Assembly (NCBI RefSeq): GCF_905171775.1
Contig: NC_053491.1
Span: 306,143,841-306,207,840, forward strand
DNA length: 64,000 nt
Source of the DNA: Rana temporaria
Lineage: Eukaryota > Chordata > Amphibia > Anura > Ranidae
Direction of reading: 5' to 3'
Of this stretch, positions 1-10,500 are shown one piece after another (positions within the stretch are counted from its first letter, which is position 1; every line of letters begins with the position of its first letter). The notes below the pieces were generated by a model. It was not told the origin of the DNA, searched no databases, and saw only the letters and a list, made by a program, of their open reading frames with translations. Position numbers and translations under genes: made by a program.

Positions 1-137
1 CACATACAGAGGCCCAACATGCAGGGAGCGCCATCAGGCGTTCTGGAGCACCCAGGCCAATTCTGACATTTCTCTCCTACATGGAAAAATCACAATTTAT
101 TTGCTAGAAAATTACATAGAACCCCAAAACATTATAT
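1..137. repeat. Fragment of an AT-rich interspersed repeat
   Basis: This is non-coding sequence that I read as the left flank of the transposon-like repeat interrupted by the minisatellite starting at about 138. It resembles a dispersed frog repeat with a stretch around 'ctagaaaattacatagaacc' just before the array, but I recognise it from memory only. No terminal repeat or target duplication is visible inside the window, so the class is uncertain. Confidence 0.35.
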
Positions 138-1521
138 ATGCGGAGTATTGGGGTATTGCGGAGTATTGGGGTATTGCGGAGTATTGGGGGTATTGCGGAG
201 TATTGGGGGTATTGCGGAGTATTGGGGGTATTGCGGAGTATTGGGGGTATTGCGGAGTATTGCAGAGTATCGCGCAGGGTATTGGGGTATTGCAGAGTAT
301 CGCGCAGGGTATTGGGGTATTGCAGAGTATTGCGCAGAGTATCGGGGTATTGCAGAGTATGGGGTATTGCAGAGTATCGGGGTATTGCAGAGTATCGGGG
401 TATTGCAGAGTATCGGGGTATTGCAGAGTATCGGGGTATTGCAGAGTATCGGGGTATTGCAGAGTATCGGGGTATTGCAGAGTATCGGGGTATTGCAGAG
501 TATCGGGGTATTGCAGAGTATCGGGGTATTGCAGAGTATCGGGGTATTGCAGAGTATCGGGGTATTGCAGAGTATCGGGGTATTGCAGAGTATCGGGGTA
601 TTGCAGAGTATCGGGGTATTGCAGAGTATCGGGGTATGGCAGAGTAACGGGGTATGGCAGAGTAACGGGGTATGGCAGAGTAACGGGGTATGGCAGAGTA
701 ACGGGGTATGGCAGAGTAACGGGGTATGGCAGAGTAACGGGGTATGGCAGAGTAACGGGGTATGGCAGAGTAACGGGGTATGGCAGAGTAACGGGGTATG
801 GCAGAGTATTGCGCAGGGAGGGATGGCAGAGTATTGCGCAGGGAGGGATGGCAGAGTATGGGGTATGGCAGAGTATTGCGCAGGGAGGGATGGCAGAGTA
901 TGGGGTATGGCAGAGTATTGCGCAGGGAGGGATGGCAGAGTATGGGGTATGGCAGAGTATTGCGCAGGGAGGGATGGCAGAGTATGGGGTATGGCAGAGT
1001 ATTGCGCAGGGAGGGATGGCAGAGTATGGGGTATGGCAGAGTATTGCGCAGGGAGGGATGGCAGAGTATGGGGTATGGCAGAGTATTGCGCAGGGAGGGA
1101 TGGCAGAGTATGGGGTATGGCAGAGTATTGCGCAGGGAGGGATGGCAGAGTATGGGGTATGGCAGAGTATTGCGCAGGGAGGGATGGCAGAGTATGGGGT
1201 ATGGCAGAGTATTGCGCAGGGAGGGATGGCAGAGTATGGGGTATGGCAGAGTATTGCGCAGGGAGGGATGGCAGAGTATGGGGTATGGCAGAGTATTGCG
1301 CAGGGAGGGATGGCAGAGTATGGGGTATGGCAGAGTATTGCGCAGGGAGGGATGGCAGAGTATGGGGTATGGCAGAGTATTGCGCAGGGAGGGATGGCAG
1401 AGTATGGGGTATGGCAGAGTATTGCGCAGGGAGGGATGGCAGAGTATGGTGTATGGCAGAGTATTGCGCAGGGAGGGATGGCAGAGTATGGGGTATTGCA
1501 GAGTATTGCACAGGGAGGGAT
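138..1521. repeat. Composite minisatellite with 18-bp and 42-bp units
   Basis: This is a tandem array whose unit changes from left to right. About 138-345 has irregular 17-39 bp units around 'ggggtattgcggagtatt'. About 361-634 has some 15 copies of the 18-mer 'ggggtattgcagagtatc'. About 635-805 has some nine copies of 'ggggtatggcagagtaac'. About 806-1521 has some 16 copies of a 42-bp unit made of the 18-mer motif plus a 'gcgcagggagggatgg' spacer. Unit lengths are multiples of three and most frames lack stops, so overlapping open frames of 245-530 codons appear on both strands. They are low-complexity repeats and I do not call them genes. Confidence 0.95.
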
Positions 1522-1909
1522 GGCTGGATCTGTGACTGCAGTTGTCACAGATCCAGCCCACAGCAGCTGCTGACACCCCGCGCTCCCCCCCCTCCTCTCC
1601 TCTCCTCTCGCACTGTACCGAACGGTACAGAGAGGAGAGGGAGGAACCGGCGTCATCAAATGACGCCGGTTTGTTTACAAGTGATCGCTCCGTCATTTGA
1701 CGGAGCGATCACGTGGTAAACAGCCGCGATTCGCGGCAATTTACCGTGATCCGTGATGCGCCGGGTCTTCTAGACCCGGCGAGCACGGACACTTCCGCGA
1801 GCGCGCCCCAGGGGACGCGCAAACGCGGAAGTGCACGAGGACGTCCCAGGGACGTCCTGTCACAGTAACTCGACCGCGCTGTAGCAGTATTTTTGCTATA
1901 GCGCGGTCG
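1522..1909. repeat. Chain of nine adjacent hairpins inside a repeat element
   Basis: Nine stem-loops follow each other almost without spacers. 1522-1558 has a perfect 15-bp stem. About 1600-1640 has an 8-bp stem (loop at 1621) extended past a bulge. 1645-1671 has a perfect 12-bp stem with a 3-nt loop. 1681-1712 has a perfect 15-bp stem with a 2-nt loop. 1715-1745 has two mismatches. 1746-1792 has a perfect core 'cgccgggtct'. 1790-1833 is closed by 'cacttccgcg'. 1838-1858 is built on 'aggacgtcc'. 1871-1909 has a 16-bp stem with one mismatch. The 12-bp palindrome cagcagctgctg lies at 1561-1572. The segment is GC- and CpG-rich, unlike its AT-rich flanks. No coding frame is supported. Confidence 0.85.
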
Positions 1910-2485
1910 GCAAGAGGTTAATAAATATCAAAAAAAAAATTAAAAAAAAATTTTTCCTCAGTTTAGGCCGATACGTATTCTACATATTTTTGGTAAAAAA
2001 AAAAAAAAAAAAAATTCGCAATAATCATATATTGATTGGTTTGCGCAAAAGTTATAGCGTCTACAAAATAGGTGATAGATTTATGGCATTTTTATTTTAT
2101 TAATTTTTTTACTAGTATTGGCGGCGATTTGCGATTTTTTTACTGTCACCGTGACATTGCGGCGAACACATCGGACACTTTTGACACGTTTTTGGGACCA
2201 TTCACATTTATACAGCGATTAATGCCATAAATATGCATTGCTTACTGTGTAAATGTGACTGGCAGGGAAGGGGTTAATATGTGTCCCTAAGGTGTGTTAT
2301 AACTGTAGGGGGGAGGGGACTCAAGGGGAGGAGACCGATGTGTGTTCCTCTGTACTGGGAACACACATTGGTCTCCTCACCGCTGACAGGAGGTGGATCT
2401 GTAGGAGGTGGATCATATGACGTCCACCCGGATCGAGGAGGGGTTCCTGCCGCCGTCATTTCACAATGAGGCGGTAGGGAAGTGG
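1910..2485. repeat. AT-rich transposon-like repeat, right part
   Basis: Non-coding. It contains A/T homopolymers, 'ggcagggaaggggttaa' near 2262 and 'gggaagtggttaa' near 2478. The word 'ggttaa' recurs at what look like family ends and is also present near 54517, where a similar repeat ends 'gggggttaagtggttaaa'. I infer that positions 1-2485 are one or more copies of the same non-autonomous family, with the minisatellite and hairpin chain as internal modules. No target-site duplication was identified. Confidence 0.4.
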
Positions 2486-2545
2486 TTAAAGGAACCCATT
2501 TAGAAAAAAAAAAAAAAAAAAAACCAACCTTTACAACCCCTTTAA
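2486..2545. mobile_element. Tiny TTAA-flanked MITE (T2-like termini)
   Basis: The segment starts TTAAAGGAA and its reverse complement starts TTAAAGGGG. Both fit the TTAAAGGRR terminal motif known for the Xenopus T2/Kolobok-type MITEs, which use TTAA targets. The middle is an A-run of about 19. At 60 bp it is very short, so it may be an internally deleted relic. The family call is from the termini only. Confidence 0.4.
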
Positions 2546-2685
2546 CTCTTCTAGTCAAACTGCAGTGTACCAGCAGTGTTAGCTTTCATGACCAATATTG
2601 AATTGTGGCTTCTGATGGTTGAAAAGGTATTTTAGTCAGTACTTGCAAAACCACTGAAAAATCCCCATTTGGGGGAAAACTTAAA

Positions 2686-2934
2686 GTGGATGTAAACACC
2701 CCCCCCCCCCCAAAAAAAAATGTCACAATGTAGAGAATAAGATTTCCTATCATTTGTGCCCAGTCTTGCCACACAGTTAATCTAGCGCTGAGCAATCCTC
2801 TTATTGTTCAGTGAAATAAAACAGACTTCCAGATAAAACCAAAGTGCTTTCCACCCCCATGCTTTGATAACAGGTTATTTACATATCTGGTGTAGTATCT
2901 GTACATAAAAGACAATAAGCCATACACTCCATAG
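2686..2934. repeat. Interspersed repeat, truncated copy 1
   Basis: Sequence from 'ttaaagtggatgtaaac' (2686) through 'gctgagcaatcctcttatt' matches the reverse complement of about 36405-36520, including the stretches 'gcccagtcttgcc' and 'ttaatc(t/c)agcgctgagcaatcc'. The two copies are therefore inverted relative to each other. Similarity continues weakly to about 2920, and then Tc1-like sequence begins. Non-coding; it starts with TTAA like the other MITE families here. Confidence 0.55.
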
Positions 2935-4280
2935 AGTAAGGCTTTATGGCAGAGTGGCCAGAAGAAAGCCATTACTTTCAGCAAAAAAACAAAATGGCCC
3001 GTTTTGAGTTTGCGAAAAGGCAGGTGCTCTGGTCTGAGACTAAAATTTAACTTTTTGGCCAAAGAAAACGCTATGTCTGGCGCAAACCCAACACATCACC
3101 CAAAGAACACCATCCCCACAGTGAAACATGGTGGTAGCATCATGCTGTGGAGATGTTTTTCAGCAGTCGGGACTGGGAAACTGGTCAGAGTTGAGGGAAA
3201 GATGGTGCTAAATACAGGGACATTCTTAAGCAAAATCTGTACCACTCCGTGTGCGATTTGAGGCTAGGACGGAGGTTACCCTTCCAGCAGGATAATGACC
3301 CCAAACACACTGCTAAAGCATCACTTGAGTGGTTTAATGGGGGAAACATGTCAAATGTGTTGAATGGCCTAGTCAAAGCCCAGACCTCAATCCAATAGCA
3401 AATCTGTGGTCAGACTTAAAGCGGGGGTTCACCCTATAAACAAAAAATAAATAATTTTTTCTTCTCCTAGCATAAAATTAGGCATAGTAGCGCGAGCTAC
3501 GGTATGCCTGTCTTGATTTTTTTTTAGCGCGGTACTCACAGTGCAATCGTACATTGAAGATACCGACTCCCCGCGGGGAATGGGTGTTCCTATCTAGACG
3601 GAGGATGATTGACGGCCGGCTCTGGCACGTCACGCTTCTCCGGAAATAGCCGAAATAGGCTTGGCTCTTCACAGCGCCTGCGCATAGTCTGTGCGCAGGC
3701 GCCGTATAGCGCCGTGAAGAGCCGAGACCTACTCCGGCTGTCTTCGGGGAGCGTGACGTGCCAGAGCCGGCCGTCAATCATCCTCCGTCTGGATAGGAAT
3801 GCCCCGCGGGGAGTCGGAATCTTCAATGTACGATTGCACTGCGAGTACCGCGCTAAAAAAATCAAGACAGGCATACTGTAGCTCGCGCTACTATGCCTTA
3901 ATTTATGCTAAAATGTTGCTATGGAGGGTGAACCACCGCTTTAAAGATTGCTGTTCACAAGCACAAACCATCCAACTTGAAGGAGCTGGAGCCGTTTTGC
4001 AAGGATGAATGGAAAAAAATCCCAGTAGTATGATGTGGCAAGCTCAGATTTATCCAAAGAGACTTGGAGCTGTGCTCTACAAAGTATTGACTTTAGGAAG
4101 GTGAATAGTTGACTGTTATGTTGTCCTATTTTTTATTGTGAAGCAAAACAAATCTTCAAAGTTGCGGGCATGTTTTGCAAATTAAATGATGCAAATTCTC
4201 AAACAAACAATGTTAATTCCAGGTTGTGAGGCAACAAAAAACAAAATGCCAATGGGGGTGAATACTTTCGCAAGGCACTG
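2935..4280 (+). pseudogene. Tc1/mariner transposase remnant, 5'-truncated
   Basis: The nucleotide sequence follows the 3' half of a vertebrate Tc1-like transposase. It shows a 'gcagagtggccagaag' segment, 'acagtgaaacatggtggtagcatcatg' (given here only as its class motif), 'caggataatgaccccaaaca' (the QDNDPKH region) and the following 'sequence-specific' segment near 3380. The element ends at 4280 in 'gcaaggcactg' followed by TA, the Tc1 terminus and target. The left terminus and the N-terminal DNA-binding half are missing. A foldback MITE splits the gene at 3416-3944. Stops and frameshifts are present, so it is not functional. Confidence 0.85.
3416..3944. mobile_element. TTAA-flanked foldback MITE, copy 1
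   Basis: Terminal inverted repeats 'agcggGGGTTCACCCT' and its near-perfect complement are flanked by TTAA at 3416-3419 and 3941-3944. The whole insert is a long foldback: the two arms, about 250 bp each, mirror each other around about 3680-3700 ('ctgcgcatagtctgtgcgcag'). It splits the Tc1 remnant, so it is younger than that copy. TTAA targets occur in piggyBac and Kolobok/T2 superfamilies. I favour a Kolobok/T2-like MITE, and no transposase is encoded. Related copies are at 8287, 36713 and 47684. Confidence 0.85.
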
Positions 4281-4282
4281 TA

Positions 4283-4928
4283 CCTAAACCTTGGGCCACC
4301 CCTTCATCATCAAGGTGACCCATGACAACAAATTTATCCTGTCGAAACCAGATAAACTTCCTGATTTTTTTTCTTTTCCTTGAGCAAGACCCGATTGATG
4401 TTCCAAAGTGGTCCCTCCAGAGGACCGTCCAAGGCTATTGGGGTCTGTCCCTCTTTCACAATGTCAGGCACCCAAGTTCCAGGTCAGTCTTCCAGTCCCA
4501 GAATGCATCGGCCTACTTCATCAGAAGACTGAACTGGTTCTCTCCTAATGAGTGCTCAATGCATTCGGACCTGGTTACCACACATTGCATGAGGTGGTCA
4601 CTCCTGTTACCTCTGATTTCTGACAGGTTTGAGATACCATATGCTCTCCCATCTACATTTATCTTCTACTGATGCAACCAACCACATTCTCCAGTTTAGG
4701 AGTTTGCTGATGTACAGATTACTAACAATATAGGTCCTATTCCTTCCCTTGGCTAGTACGACTTGTCTAGCTTGGGAAGGACAACAGGAACCCAATGCTT
4801 TTTCCTAATGCTCTGGATTACGATCAACAAATAGATTGCACCAATTGTCATTGCACCCTTTTTTTTTTTGCACCGATAGTACTGTTATAACTTTATATCA
4901 CAGGTAACTTTTCTTCTCAGCCAAATGT
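4283..4928. other. Unassigned sequence between transposons
   Basis: There is one open stretch of about 116 codons on the plus strand (4322-4672), but its composition and translation show no motif I recognise and no splice or start context supports it. It may be decayed retroelement sequence. I see no RNA gene or clear repeat termini here. Confidence 0.3.
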
Positions 4929-4936
4929 ATATCTAG

Positions 4937-5525
4937 TAGGGCTGCAACTAACAATTATTTTCATAATTTATTAATTGGCCGATTATGGTTTCGATTAATC
5001 GATCAATTAATAACTTTGCAATTAGCATTTTCACTTTTTTTGCCCAATTTGTTGTTGGACAGATTAAAAAAAAAACTAAAATTTCTGCAAAAACGCATTA
5101 TATGCTTTTCTGCAGCTTCTCCATTGAAGTATATTGATCCAAAAAAATGAAATGGCACCGTTTTGCCCTTTCCAAATATGAAGCAGCTGAAAAAAAAGCA
5201 TAGAGGTGAACGTGTCCCATAGGAAACCATGTAAAAGAGCTGTAGTATGTTTCTGCAAAAAGCAACAAAAAAAAAAGAAAGAAAAAAAAGGTGTGACCCA
5301 GGCCCGAGATGTTTAGTAATTAATTGGATTAAAAAACAAAAATCTGTACAAAAAGAGCAAATAATTGCTACTGTAATGTTTTTTTTTACTGTGGGACAGT
5401 GAAAGTAATATTTACAGTAGCAATTTGCTCTTTTTGTACCATAAAGGGACAATTTTATTTATTTTAACCCCATTATGTTACTGGCCGATCGATTATTTCA
5501 TAATCGATCATTTGTTTCGGCCCTA
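4937..5525. mobile_element. hAT-type MITE with 8-bp target duplication
   Basis: The left end is TAGGGCTGCAAC and the right end is the imperfect complement ending GGCCCTA. The 8-bp duplication atatctag occurs at 4929-4936 and 5526-5533. Subterminal runs of 'gattatg/tttcgattaatcgatc' are mirrored at the right end ('cgatcgattatttcataatc'). An 8-bp duplication and these termini point to the hAT superfamily. It has no transposase; the open frames inside are low-complexity A/T-rich sequence. Confidence 0.85.
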
Positions 5526-5533
5526 ATATCTAG

Positions 5534-7955
5534 TTAACCTCCCTTGGAGAGAGAAGCCTGGATCTGTATAAAGACATAAGTAGGGTTTTCTCTGCTGGTA
5601 CCGAACTTGCCTTGTTGGGGGGTTACCCCCCACTAATCTACAGTAACTTTCTAATATGCATATGGGTTCTTTGGAGCCTGTTCCAGATCCACACTTGCCT
5701 TTCCGGACAGTTGGAGTATCACTGGATTCTTTAGGGCAACACCATTGAAATCAGTGTTATATTTCCTATATTATCGATATTGAGGTTTCTGTTGCAATCG
5801 AGCAGCAGTAACCCCTGACCATGTTTCAGATGTTGGCCTACCTGTTCCGTACACAACGGTTGTATAAAATGCTGTCTCGTCTCTTTTCATTAACAGGGTT
5901 TCCCTTTTTGGTTAACCCATTCATGTATGTGGAAAAGATTCTTCTGACAGGGGCAGAGGAGACTTCTCAGGAAGGCCTGTTTAGGTACCCCTCTATAGAA
6001 CTTACTATTTTGTGTCACATATACAATAACCCTGCATGCTATGCTGTCGGGATCACAACTCAGATTCTTCCCTTCGACCCCTCTCTCCCACAATAAGCTT
6101 AGCACGGTTTGTGCCATATACGTGAAATTACACATAGTGACGTTTTTGCAAGCGCTTTAGTTTTTCTTTGGACACTTAGCTCCAGGTGTCCGTTCGTCCT
6201 GCTTCCTCTCCTACTCCTGCTTCCTCTCAATTCATTACCCCTTTTCCCTCCCCCACTTTCTCCACCCTTCCCATCCCCTTTTCCCAGCCCCCCTTAAACA
6301 CTCCATCATGGCCCATACAGAGTTCTGGCCCCCAGCTCAAGCTCTGCTCCTACAATGTCAAAGGCCTCATTGTAGCCTCTAAACCAGGGGTCTCCAAACC
6401 CCGGCCCGCTTAGATGTTTTATGCGGCCCACAGCTCATTCAGAGACTGCCTGCCTAAATTCCCCCGTGCGGGCAATGGGTGGGACAGAGCAGAAGGCCGG
6501 CGGGCGATGTATGTGTACCGCTGACATAGCGGATCCAATTAAGCAGAGGAAGGTGGAGCAGTGGGTGGAGTGGTGGGCGGATTACCATGCACGCAGGGAG
6601 GAGGCAGGGCCCCGCTGTGGGGCAGCATGGATGTGGGCTGGCTGTGCGTGCTGGAGTCAGGTAGGGTCCGTCCTGAAGATACATGTCCTGCCGCGGGGGA
6701 AGGGGGCATGGTGCAGAAGGAAGGAGGCGTGCTGTGCCAGTTGGCTTCACCCCCTCTCTGCGCCTGTCAGCACCCAAAGAACCAAGCCGGGAATGGCTCG
6801 AGGAGCCGCGAGAGCAGTGAGCGGAAACCGGAGACTGACACTGCAGAGAGGCGGAAAATGAAGACTGACACTGCAGAGAGGCAGACACCGGAGACTGACA
6901 CTGCAGAGAGGCAGACACCCGGAGACTAGGACCTCCTGTACTGTGCCCCCCTTGTGCCCTGCCCTCCTGTACCGTGCCGTGACCTCTTGTGCCCTGCCCT
7001 CCTGTACCGTGCCCTCTTTTGCCCTGCCCTCCTGTACCGTACCCTGCCCCCCCTTGTACCGTACTGTAGTGGCCTGTAGCTGGTCTTGCCTAGGGTGCAA
7101 ATTATCAGCCATGGGAAGAGGTTGGAGTGGAGGAGTGGTGCAGTTGCCACCACCATATTTCTAGGAAGGTATTGTGCCTGTTCCAGTGACCGCTAATCCA
7201 CCCTGGTGTGCTGCAGATTCCTCTACTGTCATCTGGAGGAGGAACTGTCTGCAGGAATGCAAAACCCAAAAAAGGTGTGTGTGATGGTGGAGGGGTTTGT
7301 TAGGAGAGAGGTATGAGGAGGGGGGGTGTGGTCAGACTGCGGATATCTTGGGTGGTGGTGATCAGGCTGGGGAGGAGTGGTGTTATATTCAGGGGGGGTA
7401 TCTGAGTGTGTTATCAGGGTGGGGGGACACGTGGAAAGGCTGACCAGATTACATTTTTATTCATTTATTTCTAAATACATTTTTTCAGCCTGCGAATATT
7501 TATAAAATCTACAATGTGGCCCTCGGGCTAAAAAGTTTGGAGACCCCTGCTCTAAAGGACAAATCCTTTATCACATGCACAAACAGGTCAACGTGCTTCT
7601 ACTGCAAGAGACGCACTTTCACTTCGATTCCACCCCATCCTGCTCCAACAGATACATCAACAGGTGGATCCACAGTACAAACCAATCACAAAAAGGCCAA
7701 GGAAGTATTAAATTGCCTTTCACAAAACGCTCCCTATCAAAAAACTTGACCACGTCTGATCCACAGGGCAAGTCTTTGTGAAATTTGCATTGTGGGGGAC
7801 TAAAATTTAGGGCAGCAACTACCTCCCAAACATTAACCAAATCCCATCAGCTTTGTGGTACCTAAAAGATCCTAGCAGGTTTTATGGGGGACATAACCTT
7901 GGAGATTAACACTCCACTGGTGCCCCTTTTAGATTCATCGACATCACGATCTTAA
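5534..7955 (+). pseudogene. L1/Tx1-type LINE remnant: ORF2 endonuclease start, split by a hAT MITE
   Basis: From about 6339 the translation reads LCSYNVKGL, the start of an APE-type endonuclease. After the hAT insertion (6385-7549) it resumes near 7560 with a segment like HKQVNVLLLQETHF (catalytic Glu motif QETH). A degraded GD-x(2)-L-x(4)-P-x(3)-LLDSSTSR stretch follows near 7890-7950, where GGDFN is expected. Frameshifts and stops separate these pieces. 5534-6330 is plausibly the non-coding ORF1-ORF2 spacer of the same copy, because L1-E and L1-A have similarly long spacers. RT and everything downstream are missing. Confidence 0.6.
6385..7549. mobile_element. hAT-type MITE with internal tandem repeats
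   Basis: Inverted termini CAGGGGTCTCCAAAC...GTTTGGAGACCCCTG are flanked by ctctaaac (6377-6384) and ctctaaag (7550-7557), an 8-bp duplication with one mismatch. It interrupts the L1 endonuclease reading frame, giving relative age. It carries two internal tandem repeats: about three 30-33 bp units around 'gactgacactgcagagaggc' (about 6825-6925), and about four units of about 33 bp around 'ctgccctcctgtaccgtgcc' (about 6930-7065). No transposase is present. Confidence 0.9.
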
Positions 7956-8286
7956 ACTTGCTATCTGCAATATGCAGGAGCCGAGACAGCCGCCGAGGAA
8001 CCCCAAAAGACCAGGATCGGGGCCACTGTGTGCAAAACGAGCTGCACAGTGAAGGCAAGCATAACATTATTTATTTTTTTAAATGGGAACCTTTAGTGTC
8101 CCTTTAACGGCTTCACGGCAGGTCCCTACTGCGCATGCATGCGTGAAGCACTGCTGCGCTTTCCAGGCATCTCCTTGCCCCACAAAAAAGGTACCAAATG
8201 TGGCACTAGAGGGGGAGGAGACAAATGGGTGGAAGTTCCGCTTTTAAATGTGATGTATATTACCTAGATGACAATATCAATTTAAT
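7956..8286. other. Unassigned sequence with one T2-like MITE end
   Basis: No gene is visible. At about 8090-8114 the complement reads TTAAAGGGACACTAAAGG, which fits the TTAAAGGRR terminus seen at 2486. I could not locate the partner end, so it is probably truncated. The remainder, 8115-8286, shows no recognisable feature. Confidence 0.3.
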
Positions 8287-8772
8287 GATAAAGTGGAGGT
8301 TCACCCGGAAATGACAATTTTTAACCTTAGATTCATGCTCATTTTGTCTAGGGGAATCGGCTAGTTTTTTTAAAATCGAAGCTGTACTTAGCGTTTTAGA
8401 GAGCGATCTTCTCCGCCGCTTCCGGGTATGGGCTGCGGGACTGGGCGTTCCTACTTGATTGACAGTCTTCCGACAGGCTTCCGACGGTCGCATCTATCGC
8501 GTCACGATTTTCCGAAAGTAGCCGAACGCCGGTGCGCAGGCGCCGTATAGAGCCGCACCGACGTTCGGCTTCTTTCGGCTACTTGTGACGCGATGGATGC
8601 GACCGTCGGAAGCCTTTCGGAAGACTGTCAATCAAAATAGGAACGCCCAGTCCCGAAGCTCTCTAAAACGGTAAGTACAGCTTCGATTTTAAAAAAACTA
8701 GCCGATTCCCCTAGACAAAATGAGCATCAATCTAAGGTTGAAAAAATTTTTTAGGGTGAACTCCCGCTTTAA
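8287..8772. mobile_element. TTAA-type foldback MITE, copy 2
   Basis: Termini 'aagtggaggttcaccc' (left, about 8290) and 'gggtgaactcccgctttaa' (right) are inverted. TTAA is intact on the right (8769-8772) and decayed to 'gata' on the left. The arms fold back around about 8545, where 'ggtgcgcaggcgcc' and 'gccgcaccgac' lie. It is diverged from copies 1 and 4 but has the same architecture. Non-coding. Confidence 0.7.
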
Positions 8773-9202
8773 CTTCATACCCGTTGTCTTATTTTATTGA
8801 AAGAACAGAATAAAATAACTAAATAACCCAAATTTTTTTTTATTCGTTTTGGATAAAAGTGGAGAGAGATTAAAAAGAATGGCAGTTTTTTTTTTTTTTT
8901 TACTGCTACCAGTCTCCCCATTAGGTAGATTCGCCCCATTTGTCTTGTTTACCATTATTATTGAAGGTGAATAGAAAAGAAAATCCCACATTTTGTGCTG
9001 TCCCCATAAAAATAAGCGAAGACATCTTCAATAGAAGCACCAATTCTTGCGACCTGGGGGGTCTCCAAGGAACTCCTTTAATTTGTAGGGATTTCCTTTT
9101 AGGCTATGGGAAAGGAAGTGAAATCTCCGCAATGGGGGACAGATGGCGGAAAAATAAGGGATGGGTTATAACCCTCCTCCCTTACTCTATCCAAAATGAA
9201 AA
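8773..9202. other. Unassigned sequence before DIRS element A
   Basis: AT-rich sequence with a T-run at about 8887-8902. I see no coding frame with recognisable motifs, no terminal repeats and no RNA gene. It ends at the left terminus of DIRS element A. Confidence 0.3.
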
Positions 9203-9649
9203 AATAGAATTTTTGCACTCCCGTAAAATCCTTCTGTCATCCATGGACGGACAACAGCCTTCACAAATCTTGACATATGGATTATGTTCCTGTTCATAGG
9301 AGAGGACTAGGCAGGACATGTTAGATATTTAAATACATGTGACTTTTACATAGTTGAACAGCCCCGCCCAGGGGGCGGTCGCTCCAGACATAACCCTCCG
9401 CCCTGCAGCATGCAGCCTCAGTTCATAACAAGCAGTACAAACCTAAAAAGAAGGGGTGGGTGCTGTGTCCGTCCATGGACGGCAGAGAAAAGGATTTTAC
9501 AGTGAGTATAAAAAATCCTATTTTCTCTTTTCGTCCATGGACGGACACATCCTTCACAAATCTTGATATATGGGATGTCCCCAAGCAGTGTCAAAATGAG
9601 GGGTGGGAACAGTATCAATAAAAACAAACCTCACCCCAAAACAAGAGGA

Positions 9650-10500
9650 GGTGCAACTTTAAACAGCCGCCAGCAAAACCTTGCGGCCGAAGGAAGCATA
9701 TGAAGATGCAATCACATCAACCATGTAAAATTTGGAGGTGTGAACGGACGACAAAGTTGCCGCTTTGCACACCTGTGAGACAGATGCTTGATGTCAGAAA
9801 GCCCAGGAAGCACCATTTGCCCTGGTTGAATGTGCCGTGACCGGAAAGGAGGGGTACCCGCCCATTAAGAGCATAGGCCTGTATGACGGTCTGCCTAATC
9901 CACCGAGAAATGGTGGCAGACAAGACCACCATGCCCTTTTGTGGACCAGACACTGACACAAACAGTGAGTCAGACATCCTAAACTGAGCCGTAGCAGACA
10001 GGTACACCCGCAAGGCACGTACCACGCCCAAAGTATAAAGCGCAACCTCCTAAGGTGGCGCCGGCTGAGGACACAAGGATGGAAGAACAATGTCCTCGTT
10101 AAGGTGGAAGGCCGAAACCACCTCCGGAAGGCAGGCTGCAGGCGCAGCACCGCCTTATCTTTATGGAGGACCAAGTATGGCGACTTGCAAGACAAAGCTG
10201 CCAATTCAGAAACACGTCTGATAGATGTGATGGCCACTAAAAAGGCCACTTCCTGGGAAAGTGCCAAAAGGAATTTCTCGGATACTTTCAAAGGGAGGTT
10301 CCTGAAGAACCGAGAGCACCAGATTCAAATCCCATGGAGGAAAAGGTGGTTCAATAGGGGGGAAACACATGACGAACCCCCTGCACAAAAGGTACCCACC
10401 AGGGAGTGGGCCGCCAAAGGCCGTTGAATGAACACAGCCAAGGTCACCAGGCGCACAAGATCGGCATACCAAGGACGCCAGGGGCAATCTGGAGCGATTA
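9650..10500 (-). pseudogene. DIRS A tyrosine recombinase (broken)
   Basis: In minus-strand frames the catalytic landmarks of a tyrosine recombinase are visible. The first Arg is in VAITSIRRVSELAAL near 10225, HxxR is in TAHSTRANGASWAF near 9815, and a Tyr is in SKFYMVDV near 9715, followed by FGRKVLLAAV near the ORF end. They lie in two reading frames, so at least one frameshift falls between HxxR and the Tyr. The recombinase would integrate a circular DNA intermediate. Confidence 0.75.

Noticed and set aside
361..1521. CRISPR-like direct repeat array
   Set aside because: There are no unique spacers; the units are contiguous and nearly identical, so it is a minisatellite in eukaryotic DNA.
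101..1719. Open frames of 245-530 codons across the first minisatellite
   Set aside because: Unit lengths of 18 and 42 bp keep any stop-free frame open; several frames on both strands are open at once and no known domain appears.
4322..4672. 116-codon plus-strand open frame as a possible gene
   Set aside because: No recognisable motif, no start or splice context, and it lies between decayed transposons.
5821..6096. 91-codon open frame as a host exon
   Set aside because: Lies in the probable L1 spacer, with no splice sites that fit and no recognisable product.
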